Counted from the first letter of the stretch, positions 43,018 through 52,107 are shown. The stretch: 64,000 nucleotides of DNA from CAYJCL01 sp964370475 (GCA_964370475.1 CAYJJI010000001.1:1-64000), one strand, 5' to 3'. Translations and numbers: made by a program. The notes: a model not told the origin generated them from the letters alone.

Positions 43018-43281
43018 ATGCCAAATATCAAAAGTTCAAAAAAAGCTGTTAAAGTAATAGCAAAGAAAACAGACAACAATCATGAATTAAAAGCAACTGC
43101 AAAAAATTCAATTAAAAATTGTGAAAAAGCTATTGCGGCTAAAGACTACGATGCTGCTTTCAAAGCTTATGAAAACGCACAAAAAAATATTGACCGTGCA
43201 ACAGCAAAAGGTTTAATGAGCAAAAACACTGCTGATCGTCAAAAATCAAGACTTAGCTCAAACGTAAAAAAAATGAAGTAA
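43018..43281 (+). CDS. rpsT: Ribosomal protein S20
   Basis: This 87-residue basic helical protein binds 16S rRNA early in 30S assembly. The start MPNIKSSKKAVKV is preceded by GAAAGGAG. A longer frame to 42961 runs through the promoter and is rejected. The family pattern N-terminal Lys-rich segment, AIAAKDYDAAFKAYENAQKNIDRATAKGLMSKNTADRQKSRL-like arrangement (NxAxRxKSRL end) is complete. It is divergent from gpr and ends at its own terminator. Confidence 0.96.
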   Translation: MPNIKSSKKAVKVIAKKTDNNHELKATAKNSIKNCEKAIAAKDYDAAFKAYENAQKNIDRATAKGLMSKNTADRQKSRLSSNVKKMK

Positions 43282-43303
43282 CATTTGCTTACTTCTTTTT
43301 TTA
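43275..43303 (+). terminator. rpsT terminator
   Basis: GAAGTAA-catttgc-TTACTTC followed by seven T. Confidence 0.8.
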
Positions 43304-43328
43304 ATGTTATAGTAATATAGGTGATACA

Positions 43329-44258
43329 ATGAAAAAATTAATTATACCCTTTATTATGACGATACTACTCGCATTAACAATTATATATATAAATCCAATT
43401 ACAAACACTCTATCTAATTACTTAGATGGAACTACAAAAGTAATTATCTCTCCTCCAAACGAATACAAAAGAGATGATCATTATCTTTATGTAGAAGATT
43501 CAGAAAATTATATTCCCTACTCTTATCAAGATGTAGTCAATATAATATATTCATTTTTAAATAACGGTTGGGAAAATTTCACTTATTATTGTCCAGAAGA
43601 ATATGTAGATTGTATAAAAGATACCGAAAATATTATAGAAGACAGAACACTTATGACACATATTAATAACTATGTTCATCCGTTTAACAGTTTCAAAGAA
43701 ATAAGTATCAGATATACTACTTCAGGAGAAGTAAACTTAATTAATGATAAATTATATACCCAAGAAGAAATTGATGCTGTAAATAATAGTATTGATATAA
43801 TGTTAGAAGAAATATTAAATGACAAAGAAGACTATGAATTATCAGAACAATTAACAATAATTCATGATCATATTATAAATACTACAACTTATGACCAAGA
43901 AGCAGAAATGAATAAAGATGATAATTCCAATAAAAGTAATACAGCATATGGATTATTATTTAACAACAAAGCTATATGTGGTGGATATACTGATACGATG
44001 GCTATAATCCTTAATCGCTTAAATATTCCTAATTATAAAATAGCAAGTAATACTCATGTATGGAATGCCCTTTATATAAACGATGAATGGCTTCATCTAG
44101 ATTTAACTTGGGATGACCCAGTCAATAAAAACAATCCATCTATGGAATACTTATATCATAAATATTTCTTAATAAATAACAACACTTTAACTCTAGAAGA
44201 TGGAGAACTAACAGAACATGCATTTGATAAAACAATTTATTTAGAATTTAACTACTAA
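43329..44258 (+). CDS. Membrane-anchored transglutaminase-like protein
   Basis: The product has 309 residues. An N-terminal anchor (about 3-22) is followed by an extracytoplasmic part and a transglutaminase-like fold. The catalytic Cys217 is in NKAICGGYTDTMAI, His243 in NTHVWNALYI and Asp258 in LHLDLTWDDP. The complete triad indicates an active papain-like enzyme, probably a peptidase or cross-linker at the cell wall. Its substrate is unknown. A single gene, downstream of rpsT and ending at a strong terminator. Confidence 0.85.
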   Translation: MKKLIIPFIMTILLALTIIYINPITNTLSNYLDGTTKVIISPPNEYKRDDHYLYVEDSENYIPYSYQDVVNIIYSFLNNGWENFTYYCPEEYVDCIKDTENIIEDRTLMTHINNYVHPFNSFKEISIRYTTSGEVNLINDKLYTQEEIDAVNNSIDIMLEEILNDKEDYELSEQLTIIHDHIINTTTYDQEAEMNKDDNSNKSNTAYGLLFNNKAICGGYTDTMAIILNRLNIPNYKIASNTHVWNALYINDEWLHLDLTWDDPVNKNNPSMEYLYHKYFLINNNTLTLEDGELTEHAFDKTIYLEFNY

Positions 44259-44259
44259 A

Positions 44260-44287
44260 AAAAGATAGTCATCAGACTATCTTTTTA
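44260..44287. terminator. Bidirectional terminator
   Basis: AAAAGATAGTC-atca-GACTATCTTTT, a perfect 11-bp stem between the convergent genes at 43329 and 44277. Confidence 0.8.
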
Positions 44288-44495
44288 ATGTTCCAGTTTC
44301 TTCTTCAACATTTTCTACATAAAGATCAACACAAGATGCTTTCTCTTCACCAGGACATCCAAATATAAATGGATTATAAGCTTCTTCCTGATTATTCATC
44401 ATAAATGGATGATTATATCCTCCCGATAACAAAAGAGCAGCTTTCCTTCTTCGTTCCATTTCTATTAGTTCCTCCACATATTCAGCATATGTCAT
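44277..44495 (-). CDS. Uncharacterised 72-residue protein
   Basis: The start region MTYAEYVEELIEMERRRKA is a strongly charged amphipathic helix. It is followed by GGYNHPFMMN, an acidic stretch and two Cys residues (GCPG, SCVD). There is no membrane helix. The size and the Tyr/Asn/Pro-containing centre are compatible with a small coat-type protein, but this is a guess. RBS is GGGGGA, with a terminator at the end. The 52 bp to miaA lacks a gene. Confidence 0.5.
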   Translation of the reverse strand: MTYAEYVEELIEMERRRKAALLLSGGYNHPFMMNNQEEAYNPFIFGCPGEEKASCVDLYVENVEEETGTLKR

Positions 44496-44547
44496 TCTTA
44501 AATTCCCCCTTTTTTCTTAAGAATAACTACATTATACCACAAAACAA

Positions 44548-45411
44548 CTATTTTGTCAAATAACTGTAAACTAATCCGATTGTTTCATCAAAATTACTAT
44601 AATCAACATCAAACCATTCAATTGGTAATTGATGATTAAAGAAAGTATATTGTCTCTTAGCATATTTTCTAGATCTTTGTTTAATTAAATCTAAAGATTC
44701 TTCTAAAGTATTAAAATTATCAAAATAACTATATAACTCTTTATACCCTATACCTGTCATTATAGCTTTACTTCTTATTCCTAATTCATAAAAATACTTA
44801 ACTTCTTCTAATAATCCATCATCAACCATTTTATCTACTCTAGTATTTATAATATTATATAAATTATCTCTATTAGTAGTTAAACCAATAAAAAATACTT
44901 TATCATATATCAAATTACTTTCAACTACATCATAACTATTATTTAATAACTTATTTAAAACTCTTTCTAACCTTCTTCTGTTCTTAATATCAAAATCTAT
45001 CTCAATATCATAAGATTTAATCTTATCAAGTAAATCATTATCTGATAAAGAACTAAAATCATGTTTAACTTCATCATTAAACTTATAATCATATAGAGCA
45101 CTCTTAATATATAAACCACTACCACCCACTAAAATAGGTATTTTTCCTCTAGAAATAATATCATCAATAACTAAACGACAATCTTTTTGATAATCATATA
45201 TTGAATAATCCTCTAAAACATCTTTAATATCAAATAAATGATGAGGTATTAAATCTTTCTCTTCTTCCCGAATTTTAGCAGTACCTATATTTAATTCTTT
45301 ATATACTTGCATAGCATCAGCATTAATTACTTCTCCATTAAGCTTTTTAGCTATCTCTACGCTCATTTTAGTCTTCCCAACACCTGTTGGACCAGTAATA
45401 ACTATAATCAC
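44548..45411 (-). CDS. miaA: tRNA dimethylallyltransferase
   Basis: MiaA adds the isopentenyl group to A37 of tRNAs reading UNN codons. The 287-residue product has P-loop GPTGVGKTK at the start, NADAMQVYKELNIGTAKI, PHHLFD, the GGSGLYIK motif, and the C-terminal QYTFFNHQLP tRNA-binding part. The start is a GTG directly abutting the mutL stop (TAAGTG), so its translation depends on the mutL ribosomes. The order mutL-miaA is conserved in many bacteria. Confidence 0.95.
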   Translation of the reverse strand: MIIVITGPTGVGKTKMSVEIAKKLNGEVINADAMQVYKELNIGTAKIREEEKDLIPHHLFDIKDVLEDYSIYDYQKDCRLVIDDIISRGKIPILVGGSGLYIKSALYDYKFNDEVKHDFSSLSDNDLLDKIKSYDIEIDFDIKNRRRLERVLNKLLNNSYDVVESNLIYDKVFFIGLTTNRDNLYNIINTRVDKMVDDGLLEEVKYFYELGIRSKAIMTGIGYKELYSYFDNFNTLEESLDLIKQRSRKYAKRQYTFFNHQLPIEWFDVDYSNFDETIGLVYSYLTK

Positions 45412-47133
45412 TTACATCACCCTCTTAAACATCTTTTCCAAATCATATTTAGAAAACTCAATAATTGTTGGTCTTCCATGAGGACAATTATAAGGATTAT
45501 CAGTCTTAACCAAGTCTCCAAGTAATCTCTCAATCTCTTGCGTAGATATATGCATATTAGCTTTAATACTCATTTTACAAGATAACATAATAGCAGCTGC
45601 TTCATTAAACTTAACTCTATCAAACTTAGTATCATGAGATACTACTATATCAAATATCTTCCTTATAGATTCTTCTTCATACCCTATCTTTAACCAAGTA
45701 GGATGTTCCTTAACTACTATAGTATTTATTCCAAACTCTTCTAATTTAAATCCTAATGACTCTAAAAAATCCAATTCTTTTAATAAAGTAATATAATCAC
45801 TAGGAGAAAACTCAACAGACAACGGAAATAACATTGAAGTACTAGAAATAACTTTATTCTTTAATTTATCCAAATAATACTCATAATTAATTCTTTCTTG
45901 AGCAGCATGCTGATCAACCAAGAATATTCCACTTTCATTTTGAGCTATAATATAAGTTCCTAGTGCTAACCCAACTGGATATAAAACTAAAGATTGTAAC
46001 TCCTCATTAACAACCACTTCATCACTAGAACTTAAATCTAATGTGATTTGAGTATTTTCAACAACATCAACCATCGGTTCTTCTATCTTACTTTCAACTA
46101 CGTTCGGCTCAATATTCTTATAACTAAATACATCAACTTTAGGAATCAATAATTCTTTATGTAATATGTTTTTAATTGTTTTAACAATTAAATCATATAA
46201 CTCTCCTGTATTAGATAGTTTTATATCTTGTTTTGTCGGATGAATATTAACATCTATCAAAGTTGGATCAACTAAAATATTAAGAACAACAACTGGATAT
46301 TTATTATCAGGTTTATAAGTATAATATCCATCATTAATAGCTCTAAATAAATCAGGGTTTTTAACTAATCTACCATTAACTAAAGTAATCATATAATTTC
46401 TAGTAGATTTTAACACTTCTGGTTTAGCAATAAACCCAGATATTTCATAATCATCATTATTACATGCCATTCCAATCATCTTTGAAGATACTTCACTCCC
46501 AAATAACTCATGAATAACTTTCAACAAATTATTACTTCCACTAGTATTAATAATACATTTTTCATTATTATATAAAGTAAATTTAATTTCCGGATTAGAC
46601 AAAGCCAATCTTTCAATAAATGATACACAATTAGCAAGTTCACTCTGAGAACTTTTTAAATACTTCAATCTAGCTGGTGTGTTATAAAATAAATTACTAA
46701 TACTAATCTTAGTTCCTTTTCTAGCACTTCCAACACCATCTTTTAAAACGTTACCGCCCTTTATATGTAAAAGAGTTCCAACATCTCCTAAAGAAGTTTC
46801 AAGAACAACCTCAGATACTGAAGCAATACTAGGTAATGCCTCACCTCTAAACCCTAAAGTATTAATAAAAAATAAATCTTCATCATTAATAATTTTACTA
46901 GTAGCATGTCTTAAAAAACATAACTTAGCATCTTCACTATTCATACCACTACCATTATCAGTAACACTTATTCCTTTTAATCCACCATCAACAAGTTCAA
47001 TTTTAATTACATTTGCAGATGCATCTATACTATTTTCAACTAACTCTTTAACAACAGAAGCACATTTTTCAACAACTTCTCCAGCTGCAATCTTATTAGC
47101 TAAATTTTCACTCATTACATGAATCTTATTCAT
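45412..47133 (-). CDS. mutL: DNA mismatch repair protein MutL
   Basis: MutL couples mismatch recognition to strand incision. The N-terminal GHKL ATPase has KELVENSIDAS, DNGSGM and LGFRGEALPSIASV. A linker (about 335-385) leads to the C-terminal dimerisation domain, which holds the endonuclease motif DQHAAQERINYE (DQHAxxExxxxE), so it is the nicking type used in species without MutH. A CPHGRP motif near the end completes the metal site. At 573 residues it is near normal length. No mutS lies upstream; the neighbour is yqeH. Confidence 0.96.
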   Translation of the reverse strand: MNKIHVMSENLANKIAAGEVVEKCASVVKELVENSIDASANVIKIELVDGGLKGISVTDNGSGMNSEDAKLCFLRHATSKIINDEDLFFINTLGFRGEALPSIASVSEVVLETSLGDVGTLLHIKGGNVLKDGVGSARKGTKISISNLFYNTPARLKYLKSSQSELANCVSFIERLALSNPEIKFTLYNNEKCIINTSGSNNLLKVIHELFGSEVSSKMIGMACNNDDYEISGFIAKPEVLKSTRNYMITLVNGRLVKNPDLFRAINDGYYTYKPDNKYPVVVLNILVDPTLIDVNIHPTKQDIKLSNTGELYDLIVKTIKNILHKELLIPKVDVFSYKNIEPNVVESKIEEPMVDVVENTQITLDLSSSDEVVVNEELQSLVLYPVGLALGTYIIAQNESGIFLVDQHAAQERINYEYYLDKLKNKVISSTSMLFPLSVEFSPSDYITLLKELDFLESLGFKLEEFGINTIVVKEHPTWLKIGYEEESIRKIFDIVVSHDTKFDRVKFNEAAAIMLSCKMSIKANMHISTQEIERLLGDLVKTDNPYNCPHGRPTIIEFSKYDLEKMFKRVM

Positions 47134-48109
47134 AAAACATCGATTCTCTAACTTCTATTAATTCAGAATAATTACTAAGTATTGATAGCTCACAAGCCTT
47201 CTTAACGTTAATAAATCCTATTCCTTTAATAACTACATCACTATTATCAGCAACATTTATAATAATCTTTTTATAATCATAATTATCAACATTATAAATT
47301 TTTTTAAGTTCTAAAAAATTACTCATATAAAAAGTCAAACTATTATTAATATTAGAACTAATAATAAACCTATCTTCCAAATTTAAATAAGTAATATCTT
47401 TTACTTGATGAGTAATAGGACTTATAAACTTCTTAGAATCCATTTTCTTAATTAAATCAACTTCATTACTTTCATAAAAAGTTAAATCATAAGTAAATCC
47501 AGGACTATCAATAAGTTTAACACCATCAAACTTAATCTCATTAAAATCTAATGTAGTATTAGGTATCATACTAGTAGTCATAATTAACTCTTTATCTAAT
47601 TTATCACTAATATAATCATTTACTAAAGTGGATTTACCAGCATTAGTAAATCCTAACAAGTAAATGATTCTATGTTTTAAAAATAACTTATCTAAAAAAT
47701 TAATATTAAGTTTCTTTTTAGTACTTAAAAATAAAATATTTTCACTAACTCCATAACAAGATTCTAACCAATTTATAATTGTACTTCTTTTTATACTTTT
47801 AGGAATAATATCACTTTTACTGATAACCAATAGTTTATCATTCTTTATTTTTTTATAAGTATTAATTACATCTTCATTAATATTAATAAAATCCACCATG
47901 AAAACAACAAAGTCTAAAGACTTATTAACTACTTCTAAGACTTCATCATTTCCTCTTGGAATAGATACTAAATCAGCTTGATTATAATGTCTAATTTTAT
48001 AACATCTAACACATACACCATTATCTTTTTTTTCTCTAGGAATATATCCCACTCTCATTGGGTCTGTACATTGTAAAACACTACCACACCCACTACATTT
48101 TTTAGTCAT
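47126..48109 (-). CDS. yqeH: Circularly permuted GTPase YqeH
   Basis: YqeH is needed for 30S ribosome assembly. The 327-residue protein begins with a zinc finger (CSGCG and CVRCYKIRHYN). The permuted G-domain follows in order G4 (ISKSD), G5, G1 (GFTNAGKSTLVND), G2 region (TTSMIPNTTLD) and G3 (DSPG). The C-terminal domain is shorter than in B. subtilis (366 total). It overlaps yqeG and mutL by 8 bp each. The pair yqeG-yqeH is the usual Firmicute order. Confidence 0.95.
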   Translation of the reverse strand: MTKKCSGCGSVLQCTDPMRVGYIPREKKDNGVCVRCYKIRHYNQADLVSIPRGNDEVLEVVNKSLDFVVFMVDFININEDVINTYKKIKNDKLLVISKSDIIPKSIKRSTIINWLESCYGVSENILFLSTKKKLNINFLDKLFLKHRIIYLLGFTNAGKSTLVNDYISDKLDKELIMTTSMIPNTTLDFNEIKFDGVKLIDSPGFTYDLTFYESNEVDLIKKMDSKKFISPITHQVKDITYLNLEDRFIISSNINNSLTFYMSNFLELKKIYNVDNYDYKKIIINVADNSDVVIKGIGFINVKKACELSILSNYSELIEVRESMFYE

Positions 48110-48623
48110 AATATTCCCCTATCTTAAATAATCCTTTTTTCTCTAAATGTTTAAATATCTTATCTTCAATAACTCGATTCATCTTAGTAATCTTAAAATC
48201 TATTTTACTAATTTGATTAATCAAAACACTCGTAATACCCATTCTATTTGCTCCACAAACATCAGTAAGTAATTGATCTCCAATACCTGCTATTTCATGT
48301 TCATTAAACTTATACATCTTCATAATCTTCTTATACTTAGTTTTTAAAGGTTTAAAAGAAGAATGAGCAGCATCAATATTTAATTTTTCTTTAAAAGGTC
48401 TTACTCTATGTTTAGGTCCATTAGAAACTATTATTACTTTAAATCCCATATCTTCTAAAGATTCAAATAATTCAATGACTTTTTTATCTGGTTCTAAAAC
48501 CCCTTTAGGAGCTATTGTATTATCTAAATCAAACAATAAACATTTAATTCCATTCTCTTGTAATTTATTATAATTTATACTATATATACTCTTAGCATAA
48601 ACATCAGGTAAAAATATATCCAT
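48102..48623 (-). CDS. yqeG: HAD-family phosphatase YqeG
   Basis: The 173-residue product from ATG 48623 (GAGGTG upstream) has HAD motif I CLLFDLDNTIAP, motif II VIIVSNGP, a conserved Lys region (KPLKTKYKKIMKMY) and motif III GIGDQLLTDVCGANRMG. This is YqeG, whose partner gene yqeH follows. The biological substrate is not established. The operon yqeG-yqeH-mutL-miaA is one minus-strand unit. Confidence 0.93.
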   Translation of the reverse strand: MDIFLPDVYAKSIYSINYNKLQENGIKCLLFDLDNTIAPKGVLEPDKKVIELFESLEDMGFKVIIVSNGPKHRVRPFKEKLNIDAAHSSFKPLKTKYKKIMKMYKFNEHEIAGIGDQLLTDVCGANRMGITSVLINQISKIDFKITKMNRVIEDKIFKHLEKKGLFKIGEYYD

Positions 48624-48654
48624 CACTAACACCTCTTTACAATTATAACATAAA

Positions 48655-48673
48655 AAAACTACCTAAAGTAGTC
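48655..48673 (-). terminator. Terminator of the 48675 gene
   Basis: ACTAC-tttag-GTAGT followed by seven T on the minus strand. Confidence 0.6.
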
Positions 48674-48674
48674 T

Positions 48675-49259
48675 TTATTCACATCTATTATCAGTTTTAC
48701 TCAGAATCATAGTACACTCTTCATCCAAGCATAAAAAGTCATTTTTAATATAAATTTTATCATTCTCTAAATTAATAACATTTTCATTAATTTCATACTT
48801 CCCTTTAATCTTAGATTCTTCTAAAACATCTAAACCATTTTGATACTTATAATCATCTTTATCAATAAATTCTATTAAAACAATATTACTCTTAATACTA
48901 TCAATAAATACTTCATTAACTCCACTTAATTCTTCTACTACCTCAACATAATCATCAACTACATCATCAGTAAAATAAACTAAATAAGTATCATAAGCCT
49001 CATCACTTTCTTCATCTATAAAAGTTTCCTTAGGTAAATAATCAAAAGTACTTAAATTATCAAAACTATTAATTACATCTTCTATCTTAGTTCTAACACT
49101 AATACTAGTATCATCTTCTAAAACTATTCTCATTGATTTATCTTCTATATAATTACAATAATAACCCTCATACTCACTACTACTTAATATAACAAAAGCA
49201 AATACAACTAATACTACTATAATTCCTATTATATATACAATTTTATTATTCTTTACCAT
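48675..49259 (-). CDS. Membrane-anchored extracytoplasmic protein, unknown
   Basis: The 194-residue product has an N-terminal helix (about 7-25) and an acidic outer domain. The stretch from TKIEDVINSFDNLSTFDYLPKE-like residues to GVNEVFIDSIKSN recalls the extracellular loop of FtsX-type permeases (a helix, FDYLPKETF, then VEVVEEL-GV), but no permease part is present, so this is only a resemblance. Two Cys pairs could be oxidised. It overlaps the Hpt-REC gene by 7 bp, which suggests a functional link with that signalling protein. Confidence 0.5.
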   Translation of the reverse strand: MVKNNKIVYIIGIIVVLVVFAFVILSSSEYEGYYCNYIEDKSMRIVLEDDTSISVRTKIEDVINSFDNLSTFDYLPKETFIDEESDEAYDTYLVYFTDDVVDDYVEVVEELSGVNEVFIDSIKSNIVLIEFIDKDDYKYQNGLDVLEESKIKGKYEINENVINLENDKIYIKNDFLCLDEECTMILSKTDNRCE

Positions 49260-50029
49260 TCTTTACTCTTAACCGTCTTTTCTATAACTGCTTTTACTGT
49301 TTGTTCACTATAAGGCTTCTTTAACATATCCACTATTGGATATGTAAAAGCCTTATCAATTGATTTTTGGTCTTCTGCCCCAGTAATGATTGAAACTCCA
49401 ACCTTTTTAAATAAATTATTACTTCTCATGTATTCTAAAACTTCAAACCCATTCATGATTGGCATATTTAAATCTAGTAGCACAGCTACTATATTTAAAT
49501 TATCCATATCAAATAAATATCTTATAGCTTCTTCTCCATCTCTAGCTGGTATAATATTATATGTATCTGAAAAAACTTTTGTTGTAAAATTAATAACTAT
49601 ATTAGAATCATCTACTATTAATAAAGATTTATCTTTATTAATAATTACCACACTTTCTTCGACTTTATCATTAACTCCTAAATACTGTTTAACTAAAGAA
49701 ACAGTATTATTAACTTCACTAATTAATAGATCATAATTATCATTAATAAATCTTATATTATCTTCTTTACCTGCCATCTCATGTGCCAGTGCCATTTCAG
49801 ATAATTTAGTAAATCCAAAATACCTTGCATCACTTTTAAGTGAATGCGCAAATATAGCATAATTAGCTGGATCATTTAATTCCTTATACTTTTTTAAATT
49901 ATCAAGTTTAGTATCTACTTCAGCCAAAAAATCACCTAAAGTATCATCATAAACATCCATAGTACCGAATAACTCTAAACTCTTATTAACATCAACCCCA
50001 TGATTAATTAATACATTAACATCTTTCAT
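49253..50029 (-). CDS. Hpt-REC phosphorelay protein
   Basis: The 258-residue cytoplasmic protein fuses a histidine phosphotransfer domain (about 1-125, phosphoacceptor His62 in FAHSLKSDARYFG) to a response-regulator receiver (about 134-256). The receiver has acidic pair VDDS (Asp140-141), phosphoacceptor Asp186 in LLDLNMP, Thr216 and Lys238. There is no output domain and no kinase nearby, so it could relay phosphate between a distant kinase and another regulator. It starts at ATG 50029 (AGGATGG). It is divergent from sigK by 82 bp, an arrangement that invites but does not prove a sporulation link. Confidence 0.9.
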   Translation of the reverse strand: MKDVNVLINHGVDVNKSLELFGTMDVYDDTLGDFLAEVDTKLDNLKKYKELNDPANYAIFAHSLKSDARYFGFTKLSEMALAHEMAGKEDNIRFINDNYDLLISEVNNTVSLVKQYLGVNDKVEESVVIINKDKSLLIVDDSNIVINFTTKVFSDTYNIIPARDGEEAIRYLFDMDNLNIVAVLLDLNMPIMNGFEVLEYMRSNNLFKKVGVSIITGAEDQKSIDKAFTYPIVDMLKKPYSEQTVKAVIEKTVKSKEW

Positions 50030-50111
50030 AGAACACCATCCTAAAACAATTTTATCACTTAAATATGTATTAATCAATTAAAAATAAATATACTTTATTA
50101 AGGTGGTAAAT

Positions 50112-50807
50112 ATGTTCATAGAAATAATAAATTTTTTAAAAGATATAATCTTCTTTACAGGCAGTTATTCAAATAATATTTTTCCTGAACCATTAAATAA
50201 AATAGAAGAGGAAAAATACATAGAACTAATGACTACAGGAGATCACGAAGCAAGAAACAAATTAATAGAACACAACTTAAGATTAGTAGCTCACATAGTA
50301 AAAAAATTCGATTCATCAAAATTTGATTCAGACGATCTAATAAGTATCGGCACAATAGGTCTTATTAAAGGCATAGACAGTTATTCTAAGTCCAAAAGTA
50401 CTAGAATAACTACCTATGCTGCTAGATGCATAGAAAACGAAATATTAATGCATTTTCGTTCATCAAAAAAACACTTAAACAATATATCTTTAAACGACTA
50501 TGTCGGTTACGACAAAGACGGAAATGAAGTAAGCCTAATTGATTTAGTTAAAGATGATGAAATAGACATAGCTACTAAAATCCATTTAGAAAATAACATT
50601 GATTTATTAACAAATTATTTAAAAGTATTAAATGAAAGAGAAAAAGAAATAATAACTAAAAGATATGGATTATTTAATACAGAATCAATGACACAAAAAC
50701 AAATATCTAAAGAATTAAAAATAAGTAGAAGCTATGTATCAAGAATTGAAAAAAGAGCCTTAACAAGGCTCTTAAAAGAATTTATAAAAAGTAAAAACGA
50801 AATCTAA
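50112..50807 (+). CDS. sigK: Sporulation sigma factor SigK, uninterrupted
   Basis: SigK drives late mother-cell gene expression. The 231-residue product from ATG 50112 (AAGGTGG) begins with a hydrophobic pro-sequence (about 1-20, INFLKDIIFFTG) like pro-SigK, which is cut by a membrane protease. It continues with FPEPLNKIEEEKYIELM, DHEARNKLIEHNLRLVAHIVKKF, LISIGTIGLIKGIDSY, YAARCIENEILMHFR and region 4 ISKELKISRSYVSRIEKRAL. The gene is continuous, with no skin-type insertion. The last 4 bp overlap the convergent divIVA. Confidence 0.95.
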   Translation: MFIEIINFLKDIIFFTGSYSNNIFPEPLNKIEEEKYIELMTTGDHEARNKLIEHNLRLVAHIVKKFDSSKFDSDDLISIGTIGLIKGIDSYSKSKSTRITTYAARCIENEILMHFRSSKKHLNNISLNDYVGYDKDGNEVSLIDLVKDDEIDIATKIHLENNIDLLTNYLKVLNEREKEIITKRYGLFNTESMTQKQISKELKISRSYVSRIEKRALTRLLKEFIKSKNEI

Positions 50808-51223
50808 AGATTTACTTTATCAATATCATCAATTACAAGTAATTGATCTTCAATAACTCCTTTAATTCTTCTTTTATATAATACAATTTTTCTTCTTAAT
50901 TCTTCAGATTCCTCATTAACTCTACGAGCTCTAATTAAAGAATCATTAAGTATTCTTGAAGCATCATTCTTAGCTTTATCAATAATTAAAGAAGCCTCAT
51001 TCTGAGCGTTTCTTTTTATTTGTTTACCCGCTTCTTCAGCAACATAAACAGCTTTTTCAAATGTTTCATTTATATTTACAGGATTACTCCTCAAAGATTT
51101 TAATTCTTCTTCTTGAACTTTCAACTTACTTAAAATGCTTTCATACTCTTTAGTAACACTATTTAGAAATTCAATAACTTCTAACTTATCATAACCATTA
51201 ATACTAGTTTTAAAATTCTTCAT
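50804..51223 (-). CDS. divIVA: DivIVA-family polar/septal protein
   Basis: The 139-residue protein has a short N-terminal membrane-curvature-binding region (FKTSINGYDKLEVIEFLNSV) and a long coiled coil (about 25-130). DivIVA marks poles and septa and recruits division or segregation factors. The N-terminal phenylalanine-basic motif is present but altered from the usual FxxxxRGYD to FKTSINGYDK. It is shorter than B. subtilis DivIVA (164) and forms a pair with sepF, 6 bp downstream of it. Confidence 0.9.
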   Translation of the reverse strand: MKNFKTSINGYDKLEVIEFLNSVTKEYESILSKLKVQEEELKSLRSNPVNINETFEKAVYVAEEAGKQIKRNAQNEASLIIDKAKNDASRILNDSLIRARRVNEESEELRRKIVLYKRRIKGVIEDQLLVIDDIDKVNL

Positions 51224-51229
51224 GGTATA

Positions 51230-51637
51230 TTACCATTCTATTTCTTCGTCTATTTCTTCTTTACTACTAGCATCTTCAGTTATTTTACCTTGAACATTAA
51301 CATTTTTAGGAGCACATAAATAAATACCAACTCCAATTTTTTGCATTGAACCACCTATAGAATATATACATCCACTAAGAAAATCAATAATTCTCTTAGC
51401 TTGATCAGAAGTAACTCTCTTTAAATTAACTACAACACTATTTCTAGTCTTCAAGTGATCAGCTATTTGTTGACTTTCAGAAAATGCACGAGGTTCAAGT
51501 AAAATCATTTTATTACCAGTTCTCTCAGCTTCTTCTATAGCTTCTTCCTCAGATATAGTGTAAAATTCATCTTCAGAACCAGACATTTTTTCTTCTTCAC
51601 CCATACCTAATAAATTCTTTAACTTCTTTAGTGCCAT
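51230..51637 (-). CDS. sepF: Cell division protein SepF
   Basis: SepF bundles FtsZ and tethers it to the membrane. The 135-residue protein has an N-terminal amphipathic helix (MALKKLKNLLGMGEEE), a Glu/Ser linker, and the globular domain with ILLEPRAFSESQQIADHL, VVVNLKRVTSDQAKRIIDFL and SGCIYSIGGSMQKIG. All family landmarks are present. AGGAGG precedes the start. sepF followed by divIVA is the common division-cluster order. Confidence 0.95.
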   Translation of the reverse strand: MALKKLKNLLGMGEEEKMSGSEDEFYTISEEEAIEEAERTGNKMILLEPRAFSESQQIADHLKTRNSVVVNLKRVTSDQAKRIIDFLSGCIYSIGGSMQKIGVGIYLCAPKNVNVQGKITEDASSKEEIDEEIEW

Positions 51638-51708
51638 AACTAATCCTCCTTAGTATCTTAATTATACTAAAATATAAATAATAATTCAATATCAAATAGA
51701 TAAAAAAT

Positions 51709-51870
51709 TTATATTTTAAAATCTATCACTCCACATCCTTTAATTAAACTTTTCATAAGTGCCGAAATTTTTCTATCAGGGTTATAGTGTGCTTCGTGCC
51801 TATTTATTTCCACCCTAATTTCCAGTGCATTTGCAGAAAGTTTGAAATCAGGACAGCCTCTCTCATCAAT
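51709..51870 (-). pseudogene. Gene debris: 53-codon open frame without start
   Basis: On the minus strand a frame is open from just after a TGA to a TAA at 51709 (its middle includes ALEIRVEINRHEAHYNPDRK). A second short frame directly upstream (through FDEFIEIMLLSMFYFEDER) is offset, as expected from one frameshifted gene. There is no RBS or start codon and no family is recognised. Base composition is more GC-rich than in neighbouring genes. It may be the worn 3' end of a mobile or accessory gene; chance cannot be excluded. Confidence 0.3.
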
Positions 51871-51954
51871 TCAGCCACTTAAAGGAATATCACCTTTCAT
51901 CCTCAAAGTAGAACATACTTAAAAGCATTATCTCTATAAATTCATCAAATTTTG

Positions 51955-52107
51955 CTACTGTAAAACGGAAACCACTGAGCGTGCCGAATGGACGACACCG
52001 CCAAAACCACCATTCCTGGCAAAGGTCCAAACACCAGTAACACTACCATTGTTAGAATGTCCGCCTCGCATGAACCAGGAATTGCTCGAGTTCACAAAGT
52101 TAGCGTC
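51955..52107 (-). pseudogene. Broken copy of an FGE/C-type-lectin-like C-terminus
   Basis: On the minus strand 50 codons ending in TAG match the last 50 codons of the gene at 52434: shared ANFVNS, SWF-RGG, GVW-F and SARSV, about two thirds identical bases over 147 positions. An in-frame TAA sits directly upstream, and a weaker out-of-frame match continues 5' (TGGACAGCTG...GACGCTAAC), so this is a 3' remnant and not a gene. Many differences are at third codon positions and at bases that are not A in either copy. That argues against a simple template/variable-repeat relation with the adjacent gene and favours a decayed paralogue or an inactive cassette. Confidence 0.7.

Noticed and set aside
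51638..51708. Extra gene between sepF and the debris region
   Set aside because: The segment is an AT-rich promoter-like stretch upstream of sepF without an open frame.
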